NCBI RefSeq assembly: GCF_017833525.1
Contig: NZ_JAFICD010000001.1
Span: 1,054,001 to 1,118,000 of the forward strand
Reading direction: 5' to 3'
DNA length: 64,000 nt
Source of the DNA: Duganella sp. 1411
Lineage (GTDB): Bacteria > Pseudomonadota > Gammaproteobacteria > Burkholderiales > Burkholderiaceae_D
Made by a program: the position numbers and the translations under genes. Of this stretch, positions 47,192-56,835 are shown piece after piece. Within the stretch, counting starts at the first letter, position 1. Every line of letters begins with the position of its first letter. The notes under the pieces are model-generated. The model did no database searches. It had not been told where the DNA came from and saw only the letters and a list, made by a program, of their open reading frames with translations.

Positions 47192-48676
47192 TTAAGACTT
47201 GGTCGATTGAGGCAGCTCCGCGACCAGACGGAGTGAAACGGACAGCTCGTCGAGCTGGAAATGCGGGCGCAGGAACGACACGGCGCGGTACACGCCGGGG
47301 CGTCCCGGCACTTCGGATACCTGCACCGACGCCTCGCGCAGCGGGAACTGGGCCTTCTGTTCCTGACTGGCGTTGTCGTCGAGTAGCACGTATTGGGTCA
47401 GCCAACGGTTGAGGAAGTCCTCGACGTTGGAGGCGGCGGCGAAGCTGCCGATCTTGTCGCGCATCATCGCCTTCATGTAGTGGGCGATGCGCGAGACGGC
47501 GAAGATGTATTGCAGCTGGGCCGACAGCACGGCGTTGGCGTTGGCCGCCTCGGTGTTGTACTTCTTGGCCTTCTGGGTCGACTGCGCGCCGAAGAAGGCG
47601 GCGTAGTCGGTGTTCTTGCAGTGCACCAGCGAGATGAAGCCGAGGTCGCTCAACTCCTTCTCGCGGCGGTCGGTGATGGCGATCTCGGTCGGGCACTTGA
47701 GCGCCACTTCGCCCTCGTCGGTCTTGAAGGTGTGGGTCGGCAGGTCCTCGACCAGGCCGCCGCCTTCGACGCCGCGGATGGCGGCGCACCAGCCGTAGTC
47801 CTCGAAGGCATTGGTCAGCTTGGTGCCGAAGGCGTAGGCGGCGTTGCACCACAAGTACTTCTGGTGGTCGGTGCCGTCGACGTCCTCGACGAAGTTGAAG
47901 CCCTCGACGGTGGTGCCGTCGGCCGGGTTGAACGGCTGGCGGCCCAGGAAGCGCGGCAACGTCAGGCCGACGTAGCGCGAATCCTCGGACTCGCGGAACG
48001 ATTTCCACTTGGCGTACTCGACGGTGTCGAACACCTTGGACAGGTCGCGCGGCTTGCCCAGGTCGCTATACGTCTCGAGGCCGAACAGCTCCGGCGAGGC
48101 GGCCGAGATGAACGGCGCGTGCGAGGCGGCGGCCACGTGCGACATCTGCTCGATGAAGTACATGTCCTCGGGCTGGCGGGTGATCTCGTAGTCGCCGATC
48201 AGCGCGCCGAACGGGGCGCCGCCGAACGTGCCGAACTCCTCCTCGTAGACCTTCTTGAACATGGTCGACTGGTCGAACTCGAGCGCGCTCTGGAAATCCT
48301 TGACCAATTCCTTCTTGGTCGCGTTGAGCATCTTGATCTTGAGGTTGGTGCCGGTGGAGGAATTCTTCACCAGGTAGTTCAGGCCGGTCCAGCTGGACTC
48401 GAGCTTCTGGAACTCGGGCGCGTGCATGATGGCGCTGAGCTGGCGCGAGATCATGCTGTCGAGCTCGGCCACGCGGGCGTCGATGGTGGCGGCCAGGTTG
48501 TCCGACACCACGACGGTGCCTTCCATGACTTGGGACACCAGCTCGGAGATGATGTCCTTGGCGCGCGCGTGCTCGACGCTGGACTTGGCGACCTTGCTCT
48601 GCTCAACGATCTGATCGAGCAGGGCCAGCTCGGTGGTGGCCGCGCCGGCGGCCTGGGTGGAGGTTTGGACGGACAT
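47192..48676 (-). CDS. tssC: TssC (VipB), sheath large subunit
   Basis: A 494-aa protein with typical TssC segments: APEFQKLESSWTGLNYLVKN, EEEFGTFGGAPFGALIGDYE, CAAIRGVEGGGLVEDLPTHT and the C-terminal RPHFQLDELSVSLRLVAELP. Forms the contractile sheath with TssB. Its start is 3 bases after the tssB stop. Confidence 0.97.
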   Translation of the reverse strand: MSVQTSTQAAGAATTELALLDQIVEQSKVAKSSVEHARAKDIISELVSQVMEGTVVVSDNLAATIDARVAELDSMISRQLSAIMHAPEFQKLESSWTGLNYLVKNSSTGTNLKIKMLNATKKELVKDFQSALEFDQSTMFKKVYEEEFGTFGGAPFGALIGDYEITRQPEDMYFIEQMSHVAAASHAPFISAASPELFGLETYSDLGKPRDLSKVFDTVEYAKWKSFRESEDSRYVGLTLPRFLGRQPFNPADGTTVEGFNFVEDVDGTDHQKYLWCNAAYAFGTKLTNAFEDYGWCAAIRGVEGGGLVEDLPTHTFKTDEGEVALKCPTEIAITDRREKELSDLGFISLVHCKNTDYAAFFGAQSTQKAKKYNTEAANANAVLSAQLQYIFAVSRIAHYMKAMMRDKIGSFAAASNVEDFLNRWLTQYVLLDDNASQEQKAQFPLREASVQVSEVPGRPGVYRAVSFLRPHFQLDELSVSLRLVAELPQSTKS

Positions 48677-48679
48677 GGC

Positions 48680-49189
48680 TCAATCTTTCTTGGCGGTGGT
48701 TTGCTGGCCCAATTCGGCCAGCTTCTCGGTGCTGTGCAGGACGTCGTTGAGGATGTCTTCGAGCTTGTCGTTGCCGGCCAGCTTGTTGCGCAGGTCGGCC
48801 AGCTTGGTGCGCGCCTCGAGCAGCTTGCGCAGCGGCTCGACCTGCTCGACCACGGATTCGGGACGGAAATCGTCCATCGACTTGAACTTCAGGTCGACGG
48901 CGAACTCGCCGCCGCCCTCGCCGAGCTCGTTGGCGACGCGGAAGTTGGCGCGCGGCTCGACACCCTTGAGCACCTCGTCGAAGTTGTCACGGTCGATGCC
49001 GACGAACTTGCGCTCCTTCAAGCGCTTCTGTTCGACCTCGGAGTTGCCGCCGAAGTCGCCCACGACGCCCATCACGAACGGAAGCTCTTTATTTTCGATC
49101 GCGTCGCCGATTTCGACGTCGTAGGTCATCTGGACCCGTGGCGGGCGCACCTTCTGCAGGCGCTTCTGAACACTCTCTTTTTTCGACAT
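48680..49189 (-). CDS. tssB: TssB (VipA), sheath small subunit
   Basis: A 169-aa protein: SVQKRLQKVRPPRVQMTYDV, ELPFVMGVVGDFGG and a C-terminal helix with LRNKLAGNDKLEDILNDVLH. The FVGIDRDNFDEVLKGVEP segment matches the family. First core gene after the TPR lipoprotein gene in the minus-strand block, which begins at about 49.9 kb. Confidence 0.97.
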   Translation of the reverse strand: MSKKESVQKRLQKVRPPRVQMTYDVEIGDAIENKELPFVMGVVGDFGGNSEVEQKRLKERKFVGIDRDNFDEVLKGVEPRANFRVANELGEGGGEFAVDLKFKSMDDFRPESVVEQVEPLRKLLEARTKLADLRNKLAGNDKLEDILNDVLHSTEKLAELGQQTTAKKD

Positions 49190-49268
49190 GACATCCCCAT
49201 TTCAAAATAAACGGCGGCGTCGCGGCGACGCCACCGGGTGGAATTGCTGAATTACTGACCTTGGACCA

Positions 49269-49859
49269 TTACTTGAGCGCGTCGAACGGATCGGCCTTCG
49301 GCTCGCGCGCCGGCTGCTTGCCGCCCTTTTTAGTTGCCGTCGTATTGCGCTGCGTCGGCTGCACCACCTTCTCGCGCGCCGGCGGCACCAGCACCTGCTC
49401 GCCGAGGCTCTCGCGCAGCAGCTTGGCCAGGTCCTGCGACTCGGTGCGCAGCGAACCGGACAGGTTGTTTTGACGGCTCAGGTCCGACAGCGCGCGGGTC
49501 GACAGGCGCAGGCCGCTGATGGCGATGATGCTGTTGGCCAGTTGGTCGTTGGGGTCGCGCACCAGGATTTCCTGGGCGTTGACGATGGCCTCGCCGTACT
49601 GGCCGGCCTCGTATTTGGTTTGCGCCATGCGGGTCCACGGATCCTTGTCGGCCGGGTAGGCGGCGGCGGCTTGCTTCCACAGCGCGATCGCCGCTTCCTT
49701 CTGGCCGGCGCTGTCGGCGGCGGCGGCCTTGCCCATGACTTCGGCGATGGTCGGCACCGCCTCTGGCACTTTGACCACCGGCGCGGTGGTACAGGCGCTC
49801 AGGGCCAGGATGCAGGCGGCACCGCCCAACAGGCGGCGAAGGTGGATGGATGTACTCAT
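49269..49859 (-). CDS. TPR-containing lipoprotein, T6SS-associated (TagM-like, possible TssJ substitute)
   Basis: A 196-aa lipoprotein (signal LLGGAACILALSACTTAP, lipobox LSAC). The mature part contains tetratricopeptide-like repeats (AIALWKQAAAAYPADKDPWT, EAGQYGEAIVNAQEILVRDP) and a basic, disordered C-terminus. It heads the tssB-tssC-hcp operon, where some beta-proteobacterial T6SS loci carry a lipoprotein gene. No classical TssJ (small beta-sandwich lipoprotein) is in the window, so it may supply the outer-membrane link; that role is inferred. Confidence 0.72.
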   Translation of the reverse strand: MSTSIHLRRLLGGAACILALSACTTAPVVKVPEAVPTIAEVMGKAAAADSAGQKEAAIALWKQAAAAYPADKDPWTRMAQTKYEAGQYGEAIVNAQEILVRDPNDQLANSIIAISGLRLSTRALSDLSRQNNLSGSLRTESQDLAKLLRESLGEQVLVPPAREKVVQPTQRNTTATKKGGKQPAREPKADPFDALK

Positions 49860-49939
49860 GTGTTCCTCAAAAGTCAGATGTATTAATAGCGGGAACAGTT
49901 GCCATAAACTGTTGCCAATTTCTCATTTTTCGGCAGAAT

Positions 49940-49969
49940 ATCATAAATTTAATAATTTACCTCGTACAA
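49940..49969 (-). promoter_or_regulatory. Candidate sigma70-type promoter for the lipoprotein-tssBC-hcp operon
   Basis: On the minus strand, TTGTAC (49969-49964), 18 bases and TATGAT (49945-49940) lie about 80 bases upstream of the lipoprotein start. The 270-base spacer to tssK (49860-50129) is markedly AT-rich compared with the flanks and must hold the divergent promoters. The match is moderate and not tested. Confidence 0.35.
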
Positions 49970-50129
49970 TACGAACTCAACCGTGCGGGGTTAGCGAAAA
50001 GAAAGATTATAAAGCTTAGCACGTTACGTAGAAGAAACACTCACGGTGCGCCAGAAAATGTTATTGTTCTGGCAGTTGTGATTGGGCACTAATTTTTTCG
50101 GTCCGCCGGCAAGGGCGATAAGGCATTCG

Positions 50130-51476
50130 ATGAGCATCACGGGAAAACTTTTATGGGGCGAGGGGCTGTTCCTGCGCCCCCAGCATTTTCAGCAACAGGA
50201 CCGCTACCACGAGCAGCGGCTGCACGACAGCGTCAAGGCGCTGCACCCCTACGCCTGGGGCGTGGGCCAGTTGCAGCTCGACCGCGACGCGCTGCACAAC
50301 AACACCTTGCGCCTGCTGGACCTGGCGCTGGTGTTCCAGGACGGCGAAATCTATCACGCACCCGGCGCCGACGAGCTGCCGCCCGAAATCGACCTGAGCA
50401 ACATCCCGCAGTCGCAGCAGACGCTGACGTACTACGCCGCCCTGCCCGCCTTCAAGCATTTCGGCGGCAACTTCGCCCCCGAGGGCCAGCCCAGCAACGC
50501 CGCCCGCTACGCCCAGAACAACCTCGACACGCCCGACCTGTACACCCAGGCCGCGCACGCCCAGCTGACCTACCTGAAGAAAACGCTGCGCCTGGTGTCC
50601 GAATCGGAACCGCGCGACTCCTACGTCAGCCTGCCGCTGCTGCGCCTGCGCCGGCTGTCGACCGGCGGCTTCGAGCAGGACCCGGCGTTCATCCCGCCGA
50701 GCCTGTCGATCCGCAGCGCGCCGTTGCTGTTCCTGCAACTGCGCCGGCTGCTCGACGCGCTGCAGGCCAAGGTCAACGCGCTGTACGGCCACCACCGCGA
50801 GCCGAGCAAGCACGTCATCGAATTCCGCTCCGGCGACATGTCCTCGTTCTGGCTGCTGCACACGGCCAGCTCCGCGTACGCCTCGCTGAGCCACTATTTC
50901 CACCATCCGACCTTGCACCCGGAACGGCTCTATGAGGCACTGCTGGGCCTGTCCGGCGCGCTGATGACCTTTTCCAAGGGCGTCTCGCTGAGCGACCTGC
51001 CGCAGTACGACCACCTCGACCCCGGTCCCGGCTTCGCCCGCCTGCACGGCATCATCCGCGAGCTGCTCGACACGGTCATCTCGTCGAAATACTTCGCCAT
51101 CGCGCTCAACGAGGTCAAGCCGTCGTACCACCACGGCATGCTCGACTCGGGCAAGATCGACGCCCAGACCACCTTCTACCTGGGCGTGTCGGCCGACCTG
51201 CCGGGCGTCGAACTGGTCGACGTGGTGCCGCTGCGCTTCAAGATCGGCGCGCCCGACGACGTCGAAAAATTCGTCCTCTCGGCCATGCCCGGCGTGCGCC
51301 TGGCGCACGCGCCGCAAGTGCCGGCGGCGGTGCCGGTGCGGCCCGACACCTATTATTTCGCCCTCGAAGCCAAAGGTCAGATGTACGAGCGCATGCTGCA
51401 GGCGCAATCGATCTCGATCTACGTTCCGTCCGGCATGCGCGACCTGAAACTGGACCTGGTCGCCGTTACCTCCTGA
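50130..51476 (+). CDS. tssK: TssK, T6SS baseplate-membrane connector
   Basis: A 448-aa protein starting MSITGKLLWGEGLFLRPQHF with QQQDRYHEQRLHDSVKALHP, the TssK signature. It joins baseplate wedges to TssL/TssM. The ATG at 50130 is chosen over an in-frame 50082 start because family homology begins there. The first 50 or so codons are also present as a degraded copy at 57.57 kb. Confidence 0.96.
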   Translation: MSITGKLLWGEGLFLRPQHFQQQDRYHEQRLHDSVKALHPYAWGVGQLQLDRDALHNNTLRLLDLALVFQDGEIYHAPGADELPPEIDLSNIPQSQQTLTYYAALPAFKHFGGNFAPEGQPSNAARYAQNNLDTPDLYTQAAHAQLTYLKKTLRLVSESEPRDSYVSLPLLRLRRLSTGGFEQDPAFIPPSLSIRSAPLLFLQLRRLLDALQAKVNALYGHHREPSKHVIEFRSGDMSSFWLLHTASSAYASLSHYFHHPTLHPERLYEALLGLSGALMTFSKGVSLSDLPQYDHLDPGPGFARLHGIIRELLDTVISSKYFAIALNEVKPSYHHGMLDSGKIDAQTTFYLGVSADLPGVELVDVVPLRFKIGAPDDVEKFVLSAMPGVRLAHAPQVPAAVPVRPDTYYFALEAKGQMYERMLQAQSISIYVPSGMRDLKLDLVAVTS

Positions 51477-51486
51477 AGACAACCCC

Positions 51487-52266
51487 ATGACACCTAGCGC
51501 CCCTTCCCTGATTCCCGGCGGCCAGCCGGCCTTTTCGCCCAACATCGCCGCCGGCCCCGGCACCGAGCACACGCTGATGGACTTGATGTACGACGGCTTT
51601 TACGCGCTGTTCATGCTCAAGAACGGCAACGGCCCGCAAGCCAACGCCGACTTCATCAACAAGATGACGCAGTTCCTCGACGACTTCAGCCGCGGCGCCA
51701 AGAAGCAAGGCGCCTCGGCCGACGACATCGACAACGCCAAGTACGCGTTCTGCGCGGCGGTCGACGAGATCATCCTGCGCTCGCCGTACGGCATCCGCGA
51801 CGCCTGGGAGCGGCGCCCGCTGCAACTGGTATTGTTCGGCGACCAGCTGGCCGGCGAGAACTTCTTCAACCGCCTCGAGAACCTGCGGGCGCGCGGCAGC
51901 GCCCACCTGCAGGCGCTCGAGGTGTTCCACATGTGCCTGCTGCTGGGCTTCCAGGGCCGCTACATCATCGAAGGCTCGGAAAAGCTGGCCTACCTGACGG
52001 CGCGCCTGGGCGACGAGATCGCCCACATGAAGGGCAAGAAATCGGGCTTCGCGCCGCACGCCGAGCGCCCCGACCAGATCATCCACAAGCTGCGCAACGA
52101 CGTCCCGCTGTGGGTGCTGTGCTCGGTGTTCGCGCTGATCGCCGGGCTCGGCTACATCGGCCTGCGCAGCATGCTCGGCCACAGCACCGAGACCAGCATG
52201 AGCGCCTACAACGACGTGGTCAAGCTCGCGCCCAAGCAAGCCAACCTGACCATCACGCTGCCGTGA
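51487..52266 (+). CDS. tssL: TssL (DotU/IcmH-like), inner-membrane protein
   Basis: A 259-aa DotU-family protein: DLMYDGFYALFMLKNGN, AKYAFCAAVDEIILRSPYG, HLQALEVFHMCLLLGFQGRY and one C-terminal helix (WVLCSVFALIAGLGYIGLR). It is the short form with no OmpA domain, so the separate OmpA-family protein at 38.3 kb may provide cell-wall anchoring. 10 bases after tssK; its stop overlaps the vgrG3 start by 1 base. Confidence 0.95.
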   Translation: MTPSAPSLIPGGQPAFSPNIAAGPGTEHTLMDLMYDGFYALFMLKNGNGPQANADFINKMTQFLDDFSRGAKKQGASADDIDNAKYAFCAAVDEIILRSPYGIRDAWERRPLQLVLFGDQLAGENFFNRLENLRARGSAHLQALEVFHMCLLLGFQGRYIIEGSEKLAYLTARLGDEIAHMKGKKSGFAPHAERPDQIIHKLRNDVPLWVLCSVFALIAGLGYIGLRSMLGHSTETSMSAYNDVVKLAPKQANLTITLP

Positions 52267-54983
52267 TGGCGCTGTCCGACCTGCCGGGCTCGTCCTTGCT
52301 GGACGGGCTGTTCGGAACCGGCCTGAGCCAACACGCGCGGCTGGTCACGCTGGCCAGCGCGCAGGACTCGACCTTGCCCGAGGCGCTGCTGCCGGAGCGC
52401 TTCACGGGCCGCGAAGCCGTCAACGAACTGTTCCGCTTCGACATCGACGCCCTCAGCACCTCGACCGACCTCGAGCTGGTCAGCTTCATCGGCGAGGAGA
52501 TCACGCTCAAGCTGCTGCAGGCCGACGGCACGCGCCGCGCCTGGCACGGCATCTGCACCGACGCCGCCTGGCTGGGCGCCGACGGCGGCATGGCGCGCTA
52601 CCGGCTGCGGCTCGAACCGGGCCTGGCCCTGCTCGGCCTGCGCCGCGACAGCTACATCTTTCAGGACAAGAACGCCCAAGAGCTGATCACCGAACTGCTG
52701 GCCGACTATAAACAGGTGCGGTTCGAATTCGACATCACGCAGGAACTGGCGGCGCGGCCGATCTGGACCCAATACCGCGAAAGCGACCTCGAATTCCTGC
52801 AGCGCGTGCTGGCCGCCGAAGGCCTGAGCTGGCGCTTCGAGCACGACCAGGACGAGCAGGAAGGCAGCGCCGCGCCCGAAGGCGGCCAAAAGCAGGCCAG
52901 GCACAAGGTGGTGTTCTTCGACAGCAAGGCCGTCGCCCCGAACACGGAGGGCGGCGCCGCGCTGCGCTTCCACGGCGTGCGCGCCACCGACAGCGACGAC
53001 GCCATCGACGAATTCAACGCGCTGCGCCGCGTGCAAGCGAACGCGGTGACCATCAGCAGCTGGGACCCGGCGCAACTGGTGGCCCCGGCCGCCGAGCAGA
53101 CGACCAGCCTCGACATCGGCGAACTGCCGGCGCTGTCGATCTACGACGGCAGCGCCGAGCGGCGCCACGCCGACAGCGCCGCCGCCGACCCGCACAGCCG
53201 GCTGATGCTGCAGGCGCTCGAGCTCGACAACAAACTGTTCGAAGGCCAGGGCTCGGTGCGGCGCCTGGCCGCCGGCCACGGCTTCGAGCTGACGCAGCAC
53301 GAGCACTACGCCGACGGCGCCAACAAGTTCACCGCGCTGTGGGTCGAGCATGAGGCGCGCAACAACATCGAACCGGCGCTGGGCGGCCTCTCCAAGCTGG
53401 TCGGGGCGGCCAAGGCCGGGCTCGCCACATTGGCCAAGTTCGCCGGCTCGCAGCTGGAGGCGGGCACCTACCGCAACCGCTTCGCCTGCGTGCGCGACAC
53501 GGTCGCCATCGTCCCGCGCGCGGCCGCCGAGCGCTTCAGCGGCGCCGCGCTGGGCCCGCAGACGGCATTGGTGGTCGGCCTGCCGGACGCCATCAACACC
53601 ACCACCCGCGAGCACCAGGTGCGCATCCAGTTCGCCTGGCAACGCGGCGCCGGCGCCAACCCGGGCGGCCTCCAGCACAACACCGATGAAAAGGGCAACG
53701 CCCCCGGCAACGACGGCTCGGGCACCTGGGTGCGCGTGGCCGAGGCGCTGGCCGGCCCCAACTGGGGCTCGCAGTTCACGCCGCGCATCGGCACCGAGGT
53801 GCTGGTCGACTTCATCGAAGGCGACATGGACCGGCCGCTGGTGGTCGCGCAGCTGTACACCGGCGCCGACACGCCGCCCTACGCGGCCGGCGTCGACAGC
53901 GACGTCAACCACGCCGGCGTCATCTCCGGCATGCACAGCAACAACTTCGACGGTGGCGGCTACAACCAGTGGGTGGTCGACGACACGCCCGGCCAGCTGC
54001 GCACGCGCCTGGCCACGTCGAGCGCCGCCACGCAACTGAACCTGGGCTACCTGGTGCAGCAAACGCCGGGCTCGGCGCAACGCGGCAACTACCGCGGCCA
54101 GGGCTTCGAACTGCGCACCGACGCCTGGGGCGTGCTGCGCTCGGGTGAAGGCATGCTGATCTCGGCCACGGCCCGCGCGCAACAAGGCGCCGGCGTGACG
54201 TCTACACAGCTCGACAGCGCCGAAGCCACCGGGCTGTTGCGCGCCGCCTCGGAGCTGAGCAAGAACCTGGCGGACGCCGCCACGCAGCAAAACGCGCTCG
54301 TCAGCAAGGACGCCAACCAGGCGCAGCTCGACTTCATCACGCAGATCGACCCGGAGCAAAAGGGTAAATTTGAAGGCGCGGTCGGCGGCCACGATCCGTT
54401 GAAGGCCACGGCCGGCGCGCGCGACCTCGACAGCGGCGCGCCGGTGGAGAAATTCGGCGAGCCGGTGGTGCTGATGGAAGCGCCGGCCAGCATCAACTGG
54501 GCCACGCCGGCCTCCACCGTGCTGTTCGCCGGCGGGCAGCTGCAGTGGACCACGCAGTCCGACATGCACATGGCGGCCGCGTTCACGGTGGCGTCGGTCT
54601 CGGCCAACGCGACGGGCTTGTTCACGCACGCCGGCGGGATTCAGGCGATCGCCGCCAACGGGCCGGTGTCGCTGCAGGCGCATACGGATCAGCTGGAAAT
54701 TCTGGCGGACAAGGCGATCACCATCGTGTCGGTCAACGATGTCATTGAAGTCAAGGCGAATCAGAAGATCGTGCTGCAGGCGGGGCAATCGTCGGTGACC
54801 TTGGAGGGTGGGAATATTACTTTCGCCTGCCCGGGCAATTTCACCGTCAAGGGTGGACAGCATGTCTTCCAGGGTGGTGGCAAAGGATCGGCGACACTTC
54901 CGTCCCTGCCGACGGGCAGCGCCATTTGCATCGAATGCTTGAAGAACGCGGCGGCCAAGGCCAGCAGCTTCTTAGTACGCTAA
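52266..54983 (+). CDS. vgrG: VgrG3, T6SS spike protein (TssI)
   Basis: A 905-aa VgrG: RYRLRLEPGLALLGLRRDSY, WTQYRESDLEFLQRVLAAEG, the OB-fold GTWVRVAEALAGPNWGSQFT and RIGTEVLVDFIEGDMDRPLV, then a DUF2345 extension. Ends SAICIECLKNAAAK. Start ATG overlaps the tssL stop (TGATG). Segments of this very gene reappear, out of order, at 61.2-61.5 kb. It heads module 3 (DUF4123 adaptor, endonuclease, immunity). Confidence 0.96.
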   Translation: MALSDLPGSSLLDGLFGTGLSQHARLVTLASAQDSTLPEALLPERFTGREAVNELFRFDIDALSTSTDLELVSFIGEEITLKLLQADGTRRAWHGICTDAAWLGADGGMARYRLRLEPGLALLGLRRDSYIFQDKNAQELITELLADYKQVRFEFDITQELAARPIWTQYRESDLEFLQRVLAAEGLSWRFEHDQDEQEGSAAPEGGQKQARHKVVFFDSKAVAPNTEGGAALRFHGVRATDSDDAIDEFNALRRVQANAVTISSWDPAQLVAPAAEQTTSLDIGELPALSIYDGSAERRHADSAAADPHSRLMLQALELDNKLFEGQGSVRRLAAGHGFELTQHEHYADGANKFTALWVEHEARNNIEPALGGLSKLVGAAKAGLATLAKFAGSQLEAGTYRNRFACVRDTVAIVPRAAAERFSGAALGPQTALVVGLPDAINTTTREHQVRIQFAWQRGAGANPGGLQHNTDEKGNAPGNDGSGTWVRVAEALAGPNWGSQFTPRIGTEVLVDFIEGDMDRPLVVAQLYTGADTPPYAAGVDSDVNHAGVISGMHSNNFDGGGYNQWVVDDTPGQLRTRLATSSAATQLNLGYLVQQTPGSAQRGNYRGQGFELRTDAWGVLRSGEGMLISATARAQQGAGVTSTQLDSAEATGLLRAASELSKNLADAATQQNALVSKDANQAQLDFITQIDPEQKGKFEGAVGGHDPLKATAGARDLDSGAPVEKFGEPVVLMEAPASINWATPASTVLFAGGQLQWTTQSDMHMAAAFTVASVSANATGLFTHAGGIQAIAANGPVSLQAHTDQLEILADKAITIVSVNDVIEVKANQKIVLQAGQSSVTLEGGNITFACPGNFTVKGGQHVFQGGGKGSATLPSLPTGSAICIECLKNAAAKASSFLVR

Positions 54984-54995
54984 CAGAATCAGTAC

Positions 54996-55907
54996 ATGGA
55001 AACGCAAACTTACACCTATGCCTTGCTGGATTGCTCAGCGCACGACCACGCCCTGCGCGATCTGAAAACGCGTTTCGCGGACATCCGCTGGCAATCGCTT
55101 TTTGACGGCACTCCCGAAGAGCATCTGGAGGCCGCAGCGCCGTTGCTCATCGCCACACCACGTGACAACAAAGAGCTGCTCGCATGGCTCGAGCAATTGG
55201 AGCAGGCGGCCCCAAGCGTTAGCTGGATCGGCAGCCCGTATGCACTTCCCGTTCTCGCCCAGATGCTTACCCGACGCATGGAGTGCGAGATCAACGATGG
55301 CCAACAAGTGGTCCTGCGATTTTACGATCCACGAATTTTGCTTGGGTTGCCGTCGGCTCTGACCGCGCAACAAAAACGTTATTTTTTCGCACCGGTGACC
55401 AGCTGGATCGCATGGGAACCACGTCGTCAGGAACGATACGCTATCACTGTAGAGCCGGCCACGCCAGCAGACATCTCGCGCTTCGCCTTCACCCCGATCA
55501 GCCTCACGCTGGCGCAACGCGATCAGCTCATGTACTTCGACAAGGAAAATCTCTACGACAGCATTGTTCAGCAATGGCGCGACACCTGTCCCGATGACAT
55601 CGCCGGAATCAAGCCCAACATGCTACGCGAAATCGCCATCACGGCCGTCGCGCGCGCCAACAGCTACGGCATCACCGACGCAACAGCGCAGCATCTGTTC
55701 GCCGGACTGATGATGACCGTATCACCCTCATTCGACGACAACGCCATTGTGAAATCCTACCTCAAGGCCGAAGATGTGCCGCCGGGCGACCGGCTCAGCA
55801 ATATGATAAACAGCCTGCCAAGCGAAGCTTGGGAGCAGATCGCCGCGAGCAAGCGCATGGACGCACTGTTTGAACTTCCTGCTGATTCACAAAGCGGGCG
55901 CGCATAA
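54996..55907 (+). CDS. DUF4123 adaptor for the endonuclease effector
   Basis: A 303-aa DUF4123-family protein: TYALLDCSAHDHALRDLKTR, IRWQSLFDGTPEEHLEAAAP, then VLRFYDPRILLGLPSALTAQ and a helical C-terminal half. The YDPR strand is the clearest family mark. It lies 12 bases after vgrG3 and overlaps the nuclease start by 1 base (TAATG), so it should load the nuclease onto VgrG3. Confidence 0.88.
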   Translation: METQTYTYALLDCSAHDHALRDLKTRFADIRWQSLFDGTPEEHLEAAAPLLIATPRDNKELLAWLEQLEQAAPSVSWIGSPYALPVLAQMLTRRMECEINDGQQVVLRFYDPRILLGLPSALTAQQKRYFFAPVTSWIAWEPRRQERYAITVEPATPADISRFAFTPISLTLAQRDQLMYFDKENLYDSIVQQWRDTCPDDIAGIKPNMLREIAITAVARANSYGITDATAQHLFAGLMMTVSPSFDDNAIVKSYLKAEDVPPGDRLSNMINSLPSEAWEQIAASKRMDALFELPADSQSGRA

Positions 55908-56824
55908 TGGATCTTACAAACATCACCAAAAAGCTGACCGACGCCACCACGGCGCTGGCCAAAGCGGATAAAGACTTAAAATTAGAAATGGCAGGTGCCG
56001 CGGCCGATGCGGCCGGGCTGGTCGATCCGACGCCCACCTCCGACCTCATTGGAGCGGGCATCTCGATTGCAAGGGGTGACTACTGGGGCGCGGCGCTGAG
56101 CACGGTGAGCATGGTGCCTTATCTCGGCGACGCGGTGGCGAAGCCAGTGAAGGCGGTTCGCGCGACCAAAGCCATCGCTGGCCTGGAAAAGAAAGTAGCC
56201 GAGCTAACCAAAACCGTCAACGATCTCAAGAAAGCGAAAAAAGAGGCCGAGGCGGCGGAAGCTGCGGCCAAAGAGGCTAAGCTTGCGAAAGAAGCTGACG
56301 CCGCCAAGGATGCAGCTGCTCAACAGGAGAAAGCTGCCGTAAAAAAAGATAAGGACTGTGAGGATTGCGAAGCGTCTGCAAAAAAAGACAAGACGAGCAA
56401 TGGAGCCAAAACCGAGATCAGAAATGGGTACAAGTACACTCTCGATAGCAAAGAACGCGTAACACGCGTTGAAGGCACGCTTGTCAGCAACCCTGCCCAA
56501 AAAAGAAATACCAAGGCACAGCTTGGCGCGGGGGGCAAAGATAGACTATCTACGGACGAGGGTGGACATTTCGTCGGACGGCGATTTGACGGGCCACTTG
56601 ATGATTTCAATCACTTTGCTCAAAATATGAACCTAAACCGGGGTGAATATAAGGTACTTGAAAACCGTTGGCAAAAAGCTTTAGAAAATGGAAAGGAAGT
56701 GCTAATCGACATTAAGCCTTCCTATCTTGGCGATTCGATTAGACCAGAAAAGCTAGATATAATTTACAAAATAGACGGCATTCCATTCTCAAAATCCTTT
56801 AAAAACATACCCGGCGGAAAATAA
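55907..56824 (+). CDS. T6SS effector with C-terminal DNA/RNA non-specific endonuclease domain
   Basis: A 305-aa toxin. Residues 40-90 form a pre-toxin helical region (LIGAGISIARGDYWGAALST, PYLGDAVAKPVKAVRATKAI); residues 93-145 are an Ala/Lys-rich coiled coil. The C-terminal part (about 170-305) is an Endonuclea_NS_2-type nuclease: GYKYTLDSKERVTRVEGTL, DEGGHFVGRRFDGP with the likely catalytic His221, FAQNMNLNRGEYKVLENRW and IKPSYLGDSIRPEKL. Expected to degrade target-cell DNA. AT content rises sharply in the nuclease half. The next gene is a YezG-type immunity protein. Confidence 0.88.
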   Translation: MDLTNITKKLTDATTALAKADKDLKLEMAGAAADAAGLVDPTPTSDLIGAGISIARGDYWGAALSTVSMVPYLGDAVAKPVKAVRATKAIAGLEKKVAELTKTVNDLKKAKKEAEAAEAAAKEAKLAKEADAAKDAAAQQEKAAVKKDKDCEDCEASAKKDKTSNGAKTEIRNGYKYTLDSKERVTRVEGTLVSNPAQKRNTKAQLGAGGKDRLSTDEGGHFVGRRFDGPLDDFNHFAQNMNLNRGEYKVLENRWQKALENGKEVLIDIKPSYLGDSIRPEKLDIIYKIDGIPFSKSFKNIPGGK

Positions 56825-56835
56825 AAAGGAAGTTT

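Noticed and set aside
50065..50090. Possible sigma54 promoter (TGGCAG...TTGG) before tssK
   Set aside because: The -12 half is a mismatch (GG instead of GC) and spacing is not convincing.
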